Source: Allomuricauda sp. F6463D (GTDB lineage: Bacteria; Bacteroidota; Bacteroidia; Flavobacteriales; Flavobacteriaceae). From it: DNA of 64,000 bases. Shown here one piece after another: positions 28,165 through 36,856 of this stretch (position 1 is the first letter of the stretch; the number at the start of each line of letters is the position of its first letter). The translations under genes and the position numbers were made by a program. Below the pieces are notes generated by a model, which did no database searches, had not been told where the DNA came from, and was given only the letters and a program-made list of their open reading frames with translations. Location: NCBI RefSeq assembly GCF_023015965.1, contig NZ_JALKAN010000003.1, positions 1 through 64,000 of the forward strand, given 5' to 3'.

Positions 28165-28959
28165 TCAACTTAAATTGATGCCTACATAATACCCTTCACT
28201 CCCCCTTACATTGAACACTGTATTATCTTCAAAAATAAGATACTGCCCTTTGATGCCTTTAAGAACGCCTTTGTAGCTCGGTGTTTTATCCAAATTGAGA
28301 CTCTTTACCTTTTCAGGATATTTTAAGACGGGAAAATCTAAATGTGTTTCTTCTTTGTCATCCAGATAATAATCTATTACCTCATCAGGAATACTGGCCT
28401 TTAATTTGTTCCGCCATTCCACCAAGTCCACATCCTCAATATCGTTTTTCAGCATTTTTTGCCAGCTGGTTTTGTCACTGACAAACTCTTTTAACGCGAC
28501 TTCTGTGATTCCAGCCAAATAACGGTTGGGCACCTCTACGATTTCAATCGCTTCATGTGCACCTTGGTCTATCCAACGTGTGGGAATTTGGGTTTTACGG
28601 GTAACACCAACTTTAATGTTGCTGGAATTCGCTAAGTATACAATGTGTGGTTGTAGCTGTACTTTTTTTTCAAATTCAAGGTCACGGTCCACCTTGTCCA
28701 AATGCGCGGTGCTCAATTCGGGTTTCATGATCCAATCACCCGCTTGGGGTGTTTCAAAAAAACAAGATTTACAAAACCCCTGTCTGTAGATAGGTTTATC
28801 TTCCCCACAGTTTAAACATTGGTATTTTATGAAATCTATCTGAAGCTCCTTGTTCAGACTTTGATTCATGTTGATAAAGTCATTTTTAAAAACCAAATAA
28901 TATTGAATGGGGCTTCCAATCTCGGTCTGCATCTTTCTCAGGACTCCTTCGTATAGCAT
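28165..28959 (-). CDS. DUF2797 domain protein with zinc-ribbon
   Basis: 264 residues. A four-Cys zinc-binding motif CLNCGEDKPIYRQGFCKSCFFE lies at about 47-70. It is followed by HIVYLANSSNIKVGVTRKTQIPTRWIDQGAHEAIEI (about 107-142), the conserved block of the DUF2797 family. That block resembles a GIY-YIG-type nuclease fold opening (YLA...KVGVTR), but I cannot confirm catalysis. Function is unknown. It is co-directional with the APC permease gene, 43 bp upstream of it, and diverges from the GH3 gene. Confidence 0.8.
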   Translation of the reverse strand: MLYEGVLRKMQTEIGSPIQYYLVFKNDFINMNQSLNKELQIDFIKYQCLNCGEDKPIYRQGFCKSCFFETPQAGDWIMKPELSTAHLDKVDRDLEFEKKVQLQPHIVYLANSSNIKVGVTRKTQIPTRWIDQGAHEAIEIVEVPNRYLAGITEVALKEFVSDKTSWQKMLKNDIEDVDLVEWRNKLKASIPDEVIDYYLDDKEETHLDFPVLKYPEKVKSLNLDKTPSYKGVLKGIKGQYLIFEDNTVFNVRGSEGYYVGINLS

Positions 28960-29057
28960 ATTAAAATGAATGTGTTTGTCTTATTTGAAAATGAGGGTTA
29001 GAAAAGCTATTTTAGCAACTGTACCAACCTAAGTTTCTTTGGTTAAAGATACCTAAA

Positions 29058-30569
29058 ATGGCAATACCATTATTCAACTCCATCGCGTCTTGGCTATTAC
29101 GTAAACGCTATCATCAAATAGAGCTTTTTTTAAAGTACCCTTTGGAAGTTCAGGATGAGGTGCTGCACCAACTTGTGGATTTTTCGAAAGACACCATGGT
29201 AGGAAAACAGCATGGTTTTCAGGACTCGTTAAAGTATGAAGAGTTCAGAAACCGGGTGCCTATTGTAACTTACGAAGATATTGCACCCATGATAGAGCGT
29301 ACCAGGCGAGGCGAGCAGAACCTTTTTTGGCCAACCTCCATAAAATGGTTTGCAAAGAGCAGTGGCACTACCAATGCCAAGAGCAAGTTTATACCTGTGA
29401 GTACAGAAGCCCTTGAAGATTGCCATTATAAATCAAGCAAAGATTTATTGTGTCTTTATCTAAACAACAATGAAAATTCCCAGCTTTTTACAGGTAAGGG
29501 ACTCCGTTTGGGTGGTAGTAAGGAGCTATATGAGGATAATGGAACCTTTTTTGGTGACCTTTCCGCTATTTTGATTGATAATATGCCGTTGTGGGCCGAA
29601 TACAGCAGTACACCCAGTAACAAGGTTTCTTTAATGACGGAATGGGAATCCAAACTGGAGGCGATTATCGAAGAGAGTATACGAGAAAATGTGACAAGCT
29701 TGGCTGGTGTGCCTTCTTGGATGTTAGTGTTGTTGAATCAAGTATTGGAGAAAACGGGTAAGAATCATTTGTTTGAGGTATGGGAAAATCTCGAGGTCTA
29801 CTTTCATGGAGGGGTTAGTTTTACACCCTATAAAAATCAATACGAAAAGCTACTGCCCAGAAATAAGTTCAATTATTACGAAACGTACAATGCGTCTGAA
29901 GGATTCTTTGGTATTCAAGATCAAAATAATTCAGATGAGCTGTTGTTGATGTTGGATTATGGCATTTTTTATGAATTTGTTCCTTTAGACTCCAATGGAC
30001 AAGGCGAACTTGCCATCCCGCTTTGGGAAGTACAGTTGGGCGTCAACTATGCATTGATCATTACTACAAATGCTGGATTGTGGCGCTATAAAATCGGGGA
30101 TACCGTTCGATTTACGTCCAAAAATCCATATAGGATTAAAATTACAGGCCGAACCAAACACCATATCAATGTTTTTGGAGAGGAACTGATTATTGAAAAC
30201 GCAGAGGAAGCCCTAAAACAAATTTGCGAAAAAACCGATGCTGAAATCATGGATTATACCGCTGCACCCATCTTTATGACGGGCAAGGAAAAAGGCGCCC
30301 ATGAATGGATCATAGAATTTAGAAAACCCCCAAAAGACACAACATTCTTTACAGAAGGATTGGATAACGCTCTAAAGGCCCTTAACTCTGATTACGAAGC
30401 TAAGAGGTACAACGATGTTACCTTGAAAATGCCAAAAGTGCATATTGCGCGTAAAAACTTGTTCCACGATTGGCTGAAATCCAAGAATAAATTGGGAGGA
30501 CAGCATAAAATCCCCAGACTGTCCAACAATAGAGATTGTTTAGAAGAGTTACTTCGAATGAACACTTAA
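29058..30569 (+). CDS. GH3-family acyl-adenylating enzyme
   Basis: 503 residues covering the whole GH3 fold. Motifs in order: SSGTTNAKSKFIPVS (about 97-111, the ATP/phosphate-binding motif), YYETYNASEGFFGIQ (about 273-287), LWRYKIGDTVRF (about 346-357) and TGRTKHHINVFGEELIIENAEEAL (about 367-390). Plant GH3 enzymes conjugate amino acids to jasmonate or auxin via an acyl-AMP; in bacteria the substrates are mostly unknown, so adenylation of a carboxylic acid is as far as the sequence goes. It lies alone, upstream of a palindrome and the hydrolase-like gene. Confidence 0.9.
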   Translation: MAIPLFNSIASWLLRKRYHQIELFLKYPLEVQDEVLHQLVDFSKDTMVGKQHGFQDSLKYEEFRNRVPIVTYEDIAPMIERTRRGEQNLFWPTSIKWFAKSSGTTNAKSKFIPVSTEALEDCHYKSSKDLLCLYLNNNENSQLFTGKGLRLGGSKELYEDNGTFFGDLSAILIDNMPLWAEYSSTPSNKVSLMTEWESKLEAIIEESIRENVTSLAGVPSWMLVLLNQVLEKTGKNHLFEVWENLEVYFHGGVSFTPYKNQYEKLLPRNKFNYYETYNASEGFFGIQDQNNSDELLLMLDYGIFYEFVPLDSNGQGELAIPLWEVQLGVNYALIITTNAGLWRYKIGDTVRFTSKNPYRIKITGRTKHHINVFGEELIIENAEEALKQICEKTDAEIMDYTAAPIFMTGKEKGAHEWIIEFRKPPKDTTFFTEGLDNALKALNSDYEAKRYNDVTLKMPKVHIARKNLFHDWLKSKNKLGGQHKIPRLSNNRDCLEELLRMNT

Positions 30570-30606
30570 GAATGATTTTTTACATAACGTACATCTTTTG
30601 TGTGAT

Positions 30607-30626
30607 TTACGAAAACGTTTTCGTAA
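30607..30626. promoter_or_regulatory. 20-bp perfect palindrome, candidate operator
   Basis: TTACGAAAACGTTTTCGTAA is a perfect inverted repeat, 37 nt past the GH3 stop and 119 nt before the start of the hydrolase-like gene. Its GAAAACGTTTTC core with a central CG looks like sites bound by LacI-family repressors. No LacI-type regulator is encoded in the window. It lacks a following T-run, so it is not a good terminator. Confidence 0.55.
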
Positions 30627-30744
30627 GTTAAGGTCATTCGTCGTTGAAATTTTTCTGTTAAACAAATAAAAGAGGATTTGTGACGTTTATTAGTGAAATT
30701 TCGGAGGATTAATTCCTATAAATAAACACAAAACCATTACTACC

Positions 30745-31284
30745 ATGGCAGAAAAACTTGTTGTAATTTCAGATAAGTGGGGAGCTAAAAAAGGATTATG
30801 GATAGCCTCATATTTTGGCTATCTTCAACAATACTACGATATTGTTTTCCACGATTCCCAACAACTTGGGGATATCGATGTTTCTATATCTTCGGAAGAA
30901 AATATAGACAATGCCTTTAATGAACAAGGAATAGATAGAGCTGTCTCCAATTTGCTTAGGAAAGAAACAGAACCAGCTCATTATTTGGCATTTGGAACGG
31001 GAGCAACTATAATTTATAAAGCTTCTTTAAAAAAATTGCCAGCCAAATCCATAACCGCGATTTCTGCTATTGGGATTGAGTCGGAAGTAGAAATACCCAA
31101 TACCAAAATAAAATTAATATACGGAGATTGCGATTCTTGTAAACCGCAATTAAAATGGATTCAAAGGGTAGGGGCAGATATTAAAATGGTCCCCAATTTT
31201 GGACATACCCTTTATTCGGATGAAAAGATAATTTCAGAAATTAGCCTTGAATTGTTGGAAAATATCACAAAAAAAGCGGTTTAA
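30745..31284 (+). CDS. alpha/beta-hydrolase-like protein lacking the nucleophile motif
   Basis: 179 residues, no signal peptide. The pattern resembles a minimal alpha/beta hydrolase: an opening strand [14 protein letters not shown], an elbow-like [13 protein letters not shown] (GTGA at 84-87 where GxSxG is expected), a late strand [11 protein letters not shown] (about 124-132), and NFGHTLY with a His at 154. The nucleophilic Ser is missing, so hydrolase activity is doubtful; a Thr nucleophile (Thr85) or a non-catalytic role is possible. I do not recognise a named family. The last codons overlap the clpX stop by four bases, and a bidirectional terminator is built into the end of the gene. Confidence 0.75.
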   Translation: MAEKLVVISDKWGAKKGLWIASYFGYLQQYYDIVFHDSQQLGDIDVSISSEENIDNAFNEQGIDRAVSNLLRKETEPAHYLAFGTGATIIYKASLKKLPAKSITAISAIGIESEVEIPNTKIKLIYGDCDSCKPQLKWIQRVGADIKMVPNFGHTLYSDEKIISEISLELLENITKKAV

Positions 31285-31304
31285 GAAACCGCTTTTAATT
31301 TTTT
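31272..31304. terminator. bidirectional terminator spanning two overlapping stop codons
   Basis: AAAAGCGGTTT (31272-31282), loop AAG, AAACCGCTTTT (31286-31296), then AATTTTTTG. The stem is a perfect 11 bp with an A-run on one side and a T-run on the other, so it can terminate both the hydrolase-like gene (+) and clpX (-). The TTAA at 31281-31284 gives TAA on both strands. Confidence 0.88.
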
Positions 31305-32516
31305 GACTGTTTCGTACGATAGTTTTTTCTCGGCATAACCCTTGGTCACCTTGAACTCAGTTTCATTACTACTTGGCAATGTAAACATGGCGTCGGTGAA
31401 TACGGCTTCACATAAAGAACGTAAACCTCTTGCACCAAGCTTATATTCCACAGCTTTTTCCACAATGTAATCCAATGCCTGGTCGGTAATGGTAAATTTA
31501 ATGTCATCCATTGCAAACAGTTTTTCATACTGTTTTATAATGGCGTTCTTAGGTTCTGTTAAAATGGCCCGTAGTGTTTTTGCATCCAACGGGTTCATGT
31601 GGGTAAGTACCGGGAGCCTTCCTATTATTTCTGGAATAAGACCAAACTCTTTTAAATCTTTGGGTATAATATACTGGAGTATATTTTCTTGATCCAGATT
31701 TTCTTCTGCTTTTGATGCGCTATAGCCTACGGCTTGCATATTCAAACGTTTGGTTATAATACGTTCAATACCATCAAAAGCACCGCCCGCCACAAATAGT
31801 ATATTTTCTGTGTTGACTTCTATGAACTTTTGGTCGGGGTGTTTACGACCACCTTTAGGTGGAACGTTCACAGTGGTTCCTTCCAATAGTTTTAAAAGTC
31901 CTTGTTGAACCCCTTCCCCAGAAACATCTCGGGTAATGGATGGATTATCGCTTTTTCGTGCGATTTTGTCAATTTCATCAATAAAAACAATACCACGCTC
32001 CGCTTTTTCCAAATTGTAGTCTGCGGCTTGTAACAAACGGGTCAAGATACTTTCTACATCTTCACCAACATACCCTGCCTCAGTTAAAACCGTTGCGTCA
32101 ACAATGGCAAGGGGTACATTTAGCATTTTGGCAATGGTCTTGGCGATAAGTGTTTTTCCTGTACCTGTTTGACCAACCATTACAATATTACTCTTCTGTA
32201 TTTCGATTTCCTCGTCCTTACCTTTGGGTTGCATCAATCTTTTGTAGTGGTTGTACACTGCAACGGACATTACCTTTTTTGTCCTTTCTTGACCAATAAC
32301 AAAAGTGTCCAGAAAATCATGGATCTCCATTGGTTTTTTCAAGACCAATTCGGAAGATAAATCTTGATTTTTGGTTTGTTTGGACTCTTCGGCTACAATG
32401 CTATGGGCTTGTTCTATACATCTATCACATATATGTGCGTCTAAACCTGCAATCAATAGATTGGTTTCCGGCTTTTTTCTGCCACAAAAAGAACATTCCA
32501 AGTTTTCTTTTGCCAT
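31281..32516 (-). CDS. clpX: ClpX, ATP-dependent Clp protease ATP-binding subunit
   Basis: 411-residue AAA+ unfoldase that feeds substrates to ClpP. The N-terminal zinc-binding domain has Cys8, Cys11, Cys30 and Cys33 (CSFC...CDRC). Walker A is GQTGTGKT, Walker [10 protein letters not shown], and the pore loop GYVGED. The IGF-type ClpP-docking loop is not clearly visible by eye, though the corresponding region ([11 protein letters not shown] to [10 protein letters not shown]) is present. It lies 88 bp downstream of clpP on the same strand, the usual order. Confidence 0.97.
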   Translation of the reverse strand: MAKENLECSFCGRKKPETNLLIAGLDAHICDRCIEQAHSIVAEESKQTKNQDLSSELVLKKPMEIHDFLDTFVIGQERTKKVMSVAVYNHYKRLMQPKGKDEEIEIQKSNIVMVGQTGTGKTLIAKTIAKMLNVPLAIVDATVLTEAGYVGEDVESILTRLLQAADYNLEKAERGIVFIDEIDKIARKSDNPSITRDVSGEGVQQGLLKLLEGTTVNVPPKGGRKHPDQKFIEVNTENILFVAGGAFDGIERIITKRLNMQAVGYSASKAEENLDQENILQYIIPKDLKEFGLIPEIIGRLPVLTHMNPLDAKTLRAILTEPKNAIIKQYEKLFAMDDIKFTITDQALDYIVEKAVEYKLGARGLRSLCEAVFTDAMFTLPSSNETEFKVTKGYAEKKLSYETVKKLKAVS

Positions 32517-32604
32517 AGTAATCTAATCTTCAACCCTTAATAACGTGAAAAATATGGATTTGTTCTACGTTAAATGGCTGTTTTTTAAATAATTGGATAT
32601 TTTT

Positions 32605-33282
32605 TTATTTTTCTCTCACTAAAACTTCATCGATCATTCCGTATGCTTTGGCCTCAGGTGCTCTCATCCAATAATCACGATCACTGTCTTCGTATACCTT
32701 TTCAAATGTTTGACCAGAATGCTTGGAAATGACCTGATACAGTTCGTCTTTGATCTTGAGTACTTCTTGTGCTGCAATCTCGATGTCACTTGCTTGTCCC
32801 TGTGCTCCTGAGAGTGGTTGGTGGATCATTACTCTTGAATGAGGTAATCCACTACGTTTGCCTTCCTGTCCAGCGCAGAGCAGTACAGCTGCCATGGATG
32901 CGGCTATTCCTGTGCAAATAGTGGCTACGTCAGGTTTTATGAACTGCATGGTGTCATATATACCCAAGCCGGCATATACGCTTCCTCCCGGTGAGTTAAT
33001 ATATATTTGAATGTCCTTTGAGGCATCTGCACTCTCCAAGAAAAGTAACTGTGCTTGTACAATATTTGCCACTTGATCATTTATTCCTGTTCCCATAAAA
33101 ATAATCCTGTCCATCATCAAACGGGAGAAAACATCCATGGCAACTGCGTTCAATTGCCTTTCTTCAATGATATTCGGGGTCATGTTCATAGGATACATGG
33201 TACTCATGATCTTGTCATAGTACATGCTGTTTATGCCATGGTGCTGGGTAGCGTATTTTTTAAATTCTTTTCCGTAATCCAT
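32605..33282 (-). CDS. clpP: ClpP, ATP-dependent Clp protease proteolytic subunit
   Basis: 225-residue serine protease subunit that forms the tetradecameric chamber. The catalytic triad is Ser129 (GIAASMAAV), His154 (RVMIHQPL) and Asp203 (SDRDYWM). The N-terminal about 30 residues precede the usual RQLNAVAMDVFSRL core and likely include a processed propeptide. It is between tig and clpX; a terminator separates it from tig, so it probably has its own promoter. Confidence 0.97.
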   Translation of the reverse strand: MDYGKEFKKYATQHHGINSMYYDKIMSTMYPMNMTPNIIEERQLNAVAMDVFSRLMMDRIIFMGTGINDQVANIVQAQLLFLESADASKDIQIYINSPGGSVYAGLGIYDTMQFIKPDVATICTGIAASMAAVLLCAGQEGKRSGLPHSRVMIHQPLSGAQGQASDIEIAAQEVLKIKDELYQVISKHSGQTFEKVYEDSDRDYWMRAPEAKAYGMIDEVLVREK

Positions 33283-33304
33283 AGGATTTAACTCGATTTA
33301 TCTT

Positions 33305-33340
33305 AAAAAAAAGGTGCCGAAAAATTAGCTTTCCGGCACC
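33305..33340 (-). terminator. Rho-independent terminator after tig
   Basis: GGTGCCG (33313-33319) and CGGCACC (33334-33340) form the stem; on the minus strand a run of eight T follows. It isolates tig from clpP. Confidence 0.85.
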
Positions 33341-33372
33341 GTAAAGATACTTAATTTTCTTTTAGTGAAGCC

Positions 33373-34695
33373 TTAGCTGTACGCTTCCTTGATAAAATCA
33401 TCATAAGGTACTTCCTTAACCTTAAGGTTGGCTTTTTCTTTATAAAGGTCCAAAAGTTTTTGGCTCATCAACTGCTCGGATAGTCTCTTTACTTCGTCCT
33501 GATTGCTCATTACCCTTGCAGCAACACTTTCCAATTCTTCTTCTTTTGGGTCCATATGACCATATTGTGCCATTTGAGATTTGATGAATCCTTTGGCGAA
33601 ATCCTTAAGTTCATCAAATTGAACTTGAAGTTCGTTCTCTTGGATGATTTTACCTTCGATCAATTGATAACGAAGACCTTGCTCGGATTTTTCGAACTCT
33701 TCTTTGGCCTCATCTTCGGTTAGTGGGTTTTCACCACTGATCTGAATCCATTTTTTCAAGAATTCGGAAGGAAGCTCAAATTTGGTTTCGTCGATTAATT
33801 TTTCGGTAATATCGTTCAATAACTTTTGATCGGATTGTTGTTCGAATTGTTTTTCCGAATCTTCCTTGATTTTATCTTTCATTTCTTGTTCGGAAGTTAC
33901 TTTACCTTCTCCAAACAATTTGTCAAAGAGCTCTTGATCCAAAACTGCGGGTTCTCTTTCGTTGATTTCCTCAATAGTGAAAGTTACATCGACTTTTAAA
34001 CCTTCTGCTTTATCTTGGGCAATACCTAAAGCACTGGAAAGGAGGTAATCTTCTTTAAACAGTCCTTTTGTAGAAAGGGTAACAGTATCTCCAACTTTTT
34101 TTCCAACTAGGGCATCAATAGCTTTTTTACTTTTGATTTTGTCCATCTCAATGGTTGCCTTGTGGTCAATTTCCTCTGCTTCATTGGCAAAGAGACCGGT
34201 AATCTCATCTGATTTGCCCACTTCGGTCTTGGAAATCAATTTTCCGTATTGCTTTTGAATACGCTCCACTTGTTCCTTGATCATTTTCTTGTCGGCCACT
34301 ATTTTATAATGCGTGACCGCTTTTTTGGTCTTCAAGTTTACGTCGAAGCTAGGGGCAAGGCCTAATTCAAATTCAAAATCGAGGCTGTCCTTATCCCAGT
34401 CAAAATCGTCTTGTTGTTTTGGAAGTGGATTTCCTAAAACATCCAATTTTTCTTCTGTAAGGTATTTGTTCAGATTGTCTTGTAGCAATTTGTTCACTTC
34501 ATCCACCAAAACGGCCTTTCCGTACTGCTTTTTGATAAGTCCCATCGGAACTTGTCCTTTTCTAAAGCCTGGAATGTTAGCTTGTTTTCTGTAATCCTTC
34601 AGGATTTTCTCTACTTTGTCTTGATAGTCTTCTTTGCTTACAGCAACTTTTACAACTGCATTAAGATCGTCAATCTGTTCTTTGGTTATATTCAT
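33373..34695 (-). CDS. tig: trigger factor
   Basis: 440-residue ribosome-associated chaperone and prolyl isomerase. The N-terminal ribosome-binding signature lies at about 38-48 (IPGFRKGQVPMG; GFRKG is the classical loop). The PPIase domain (about 160-240) is degenerate in its active-site residues, as in other Bacteroidota. The C-terminal helical arms fill the rest. The order tig-clpP-clpX is the common bacterial arrangement. An AGGAG immediately precedes the ATG, too close to act as a normal ribosome-binding site. Confidence 0.96.
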   Translation of the reverse strand: MNITKEQIDDLNAVVKVAVSKEDYQDKVEKILKDYRKQANIPGFRKGQVPMGLIKKQYGKAVLVDEVNKLLQDNLNKYLTEEKLDVLGNPLPKQQDDFDWDKDSLDFEFELGLAPSFDVNLKTKKAVTHYKIVADKKMIKEQVERIQKQYGKLISKTEVGKSDEITGLFANEAEEIDHKATIEMDKIKSKKAIDALVGKKVGDTVTLSTKGLFKEDYLLSSALGIAQDKAEGLKVDVTFTIEEINEREPAVLDQELFDKLFGEGKVTSEQEMKDKIKEDSEKQFEQQSDQKLLNDITEKLIDETKFELPSEFLKKWIQISGENPLTEDEAKEEFEKSEQGLRYQLIEGKIIQENELQVQFDELKDFAKGFIKSQMAQYGHMDPKEEELESVAARVMSNQDEVKRLSEQLMSQKLLDLYKEKANLKVKEVPYDDFIKEAYS

Positions 34696-34794
34696 CTCCT
34701 ACCTAATTTGCTTTTCAAAAATGGGATGCAAAAGTAAGTCTTTTTTGTGTTGTCGACAAGTTTTTAAACCGTTGACTTTCAAACAAAATGATTT

Positions 34795-35139
34795 CTATTG
34801 GTCTTCTTTTAAAATAGAGTGTAAAATGGCTTGTAAAAATGAAAGCAATAGACTGAAAATGATGGCCCACCAAAAACTGGTCACATGGAAACCATCAATG
34901 AGATTGGATGTTAAAAGAATTATTATAGCATTGATTACAAGTAAGAAAAGTCCAAGGGTGAGTATGGTAATGGGTAATGTTAGGATGACCAATATAGGTT
35001 TTACCAAAAAATTTAGGAGACTAAGTACAACGGCAACAATAATTGCAGTCATTATTGAGTCTACTCCTACGCCAGGCAGTACGTAAGATAGTATTACAAC
35101 GGCCAAGGCGTTCAACAATAATCTTAAAATAAGTTTCAT
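34795..35139 (-). CDS. phage holin family / DUF-type small four-helix membrane protein
   Basis: 114 residues from the ATG at 35139. A longer frame from 35196 is rejected because its first 19 codons would run through the terminator of the SGNH gene. Four hydrophobic helices fill the sequence (LILRLLLNALAVVILSYVLPGVGVDSIMTA; NFLVKPILVILTLPITILTLGLFLLVINAIIILL). This matches the phage_holin_4_2 (YvlD-like) family of cellular membrane proteins; lysis activity is not implied. Function is unknown. Confidence 0.85.
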   Translation of the reverse strand: MKLILRLLLNALAVVILSYVLPGVGVDSIMTAIIVAVVLSLLNFLVKPILVILTLPITILTLGLFLLVINAIIILLTSNLIDGFHVTSFWWAIIFSLLLSFLQAILHSILKEDQ

Positions 35140-35166
35140 AGGTTTGTTTTTAGTGTTCTTGTAAAT

Positions 35167-35193
35167 AAAAAAGGCACCGTATATCGGTGCCTT
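35167..35193 (-). terminator. Rho-independent terminator after the SGNH lipoprotein gene
   Basis: AAGGCACCG, loop TATAT, CGGTGCCTT. On the minus strand TTTTATTT follows the stem. The perfect 9-bp stem lies 25 nt past the SGNH stop. Confidence 0.85.
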
Positions 35194-35217
35194 CAAGATA
35201 AAAAAAATAATGTTTGC

Positions 35218-36717
35218 TTAGTCAATATATAACCCGGTATATTCCAAAGGATTTACACCTGGTAAATTAGATCCGTATTTTGTGTTTATTGCTGCAATAA
35301 ATGCATTGGCTACAATTGCGTAGCCTCTCGGTGCTGGATGAACACCGTCCAAGGAAAATCCTCCGCCGGTTGCAAATTTGGCATTCACAATACTACCGTC
35401 AGCTTGTTGGAATCCAGTGCTGTTCAGTTCGCCCAATAGGGAATTGGCATCCACAAAGGCAAGGTCGTAGGCAGTTGCTAAACCGGCAATGGTTTGGTTG
35501 TACGAATCCAGTGCTGTTTCCACAAGATCTTGTTCGTCGGGTGTCAAAACCCACTCATCTCCCAAAGGAACGGCAACTCCATTTATGGATGTTGGGTTGT
35601 TCGGGTCGGCAAGGGTACCAATAAAGGAACTTGCTGTAAGTACCAGTAAGTCTTTATCTGTAGCTTGTCTCATATTTGTCAATGCAGGATTGAAACCTGT
35701 CAAATCTGTTAAATCCTCATCAAAGATCACTACAGCGTTACCTTCTCCTGGCGAAAATGTGATGGTTCTTTGTGTCAATTCTTCTTCGGAAATCAAATTC
35801 AGTTGTTGTAACTGGGCCAAACCGGCATTATAAGCGCCATAGGCGTCCATACTATTTAAAAAACCGGCCGTAGCTTCATCCAAAGGGATAGGGTTGTGTG
35901 GAACGGTGGTAAAATATGGTATATCTGTTACATTGGGCAAATTAGCTATTGCACCTTCCGCTTCATTGGCTGTCATTGCTTGCAAAATACCATCAAGTGC
36001 TCCAGCGAATACATTGGGGTCTGTAATATCATTTCTAGAATAAGTGCTTGGATCCAGATTTCCTGCTTGGTCAACACCGGTTCCTCCACCAGTAGCATAT
36101 TGTAGAATATCGTTGGCTCCTACCCATACGGTAAAAAAAGTAGCCCCCTGCGCTGCAGCATCACCGATTACAGTGGCTGATTCGGAGGAAGAAAATCTTG
36201 CGAAATAGGGGTTCGCGGTTCCTAGGCCCACTCCTGCGACGCTACCATATCCGGGCGCAAGCAATTCGTAACTTTTTGATCCAGGTACACCCATATTGTT
36301 GTATGTTCCAGGCAATTTAACGGCGACATCAGTAGTGCCTTGTCCTTCAACAGGGACGGGGCTTGGACTTTCGCCTAGAAAGGATAATATTAATCTATTG
36401 CCAACTAATGGGTTTCCTTGAAGAGTCATCCCTCCTAAATTGTCCGCCATTAAAGGTATTTCAAAATTTCCACCTCCGACCAATGCAAAATTTGAGGCCA
36501 ACATGTTCGGAAAAGATGCTGTTTGACCGTCAATGAACAAAGCATTATCGGAATAACCGGCAGTCAATGAGTTTCCAATGGCTACATAGTTGGAAAAATT
36601 TGCAGTTCCTGCAGTATATGCAACGGGCTCTGGGGTTGGTGTGTCGATTGGGGTATCATCTTCGCATGCAATCAAGAATAAGCCTAGAAATGGGAGAAAG
36701 GCATAAAACTTTTTCAT
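35218..36717 (-). CDS. SGNH/GDSL hydrolase lipoprotein
   Basis: 499 residues, signal peptide with lipobox LIAC (Cys18), so membrane-anchored, likely at the outer membrane or periplasm. The SGNH blocks are present: block I AIGNSLTAGY (Ser50 nucleophile; GNSL rather than GDSL), block III VWVGANDIL, and block V DGVHPAPRGYAI with the Asp/His pair. The enzyme is an esterase or lipase-like acyl hydrolase; substrate unknown. A 16-bp palindrome lies about 110 bp upstream of the start, shared with the etfB/pdhB region. Confidence 0.88.
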   Translation of the reverse strand: MKKFYAFLPFLGLFLIACEDDTPIDTPTPEPVAYTAGTANFSNYVAIGNSLTAGYSDNALFIDGQTASFPNMLASNFALVGGGNFEIPLMADNLGGMTLQGNPLVGNRLILSFLGESPSPVPVEGQGTTDVAVKLPGTYNNMGVPGSKSYELLAPGYGSVAGVGLGTANPYFARFSSSESATVIGDAAAQGATFFTVWVGANDILQYATGGGTGVDQAGNLDPSTYSRNDITDPNVFAGALDGILQAMTANEAEGAIANLPNVTDIPYFTTVPHNPIPLDEATAGFLNSMDAYGAYNAGLAQLQQLNLISEEELTQRTITFSPGEGNAVVIFDEDLTDLTGFNPALTNMRQATDKDLLVLTASSFIGTLADPNNPTSINGVAVPLGDEWVLTPDEQDLVETALDSYNQTIAGLATAYDLAFVDANSLLGELNSTGFQQADGSIVNAKFATGGGFSLDGVHPAPRGYAIVANAFIAAINTKYGSNLPGVNPLEYTGLYID

Positions 36718-36778
36718 ATCAAATTATCTATTTCAGTTAGTAGTGTATGTTTGTTGTCATGGTAAAACCAGAACTAAC

Positions 36779-36786
36779 CAAATCTA
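36779..36786 (-). promoter_or_regulatory. candidate -7 box upstream of the SGNH gene
   Basis: The minus strand reads TAGATTTG, a match to TAnnTTTG, 62 nt before the SGNH start. No spaced TTTG -33 box is obvious. Confidence 0.35.
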
Positions 36787-36825
36787 TATTAAATTTGTCA
36801 TACAGACAATTAAATGGGCAAAAAA

Positions 36826-36841
36826 ATTATGCATGCATAAT
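36826..36841. promoter_or_regulatory. 16-bp palindrome ATTATGCATGCATAAT (site 1)
   Basis: A perfect inverted repeat located between the alpha/beta hydrolase stop and the SGNH gene, about 40 nt upstream of the latter's candidate -7 box. The same 16 bases occur inside a longer palindrome at 56267-56294, which argues for a shared DNA-binding regulator. Confidence 0.6.
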
Positions 36842-36856
36842 AAAAAGGGGCTAATT

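Noticed and set aside
34795..35139. Prophage remnant, suggested by the holin-like protein
   Set aside because: Members of this family are ordinary cellular membrane proteins and no other phage genes are nearby.
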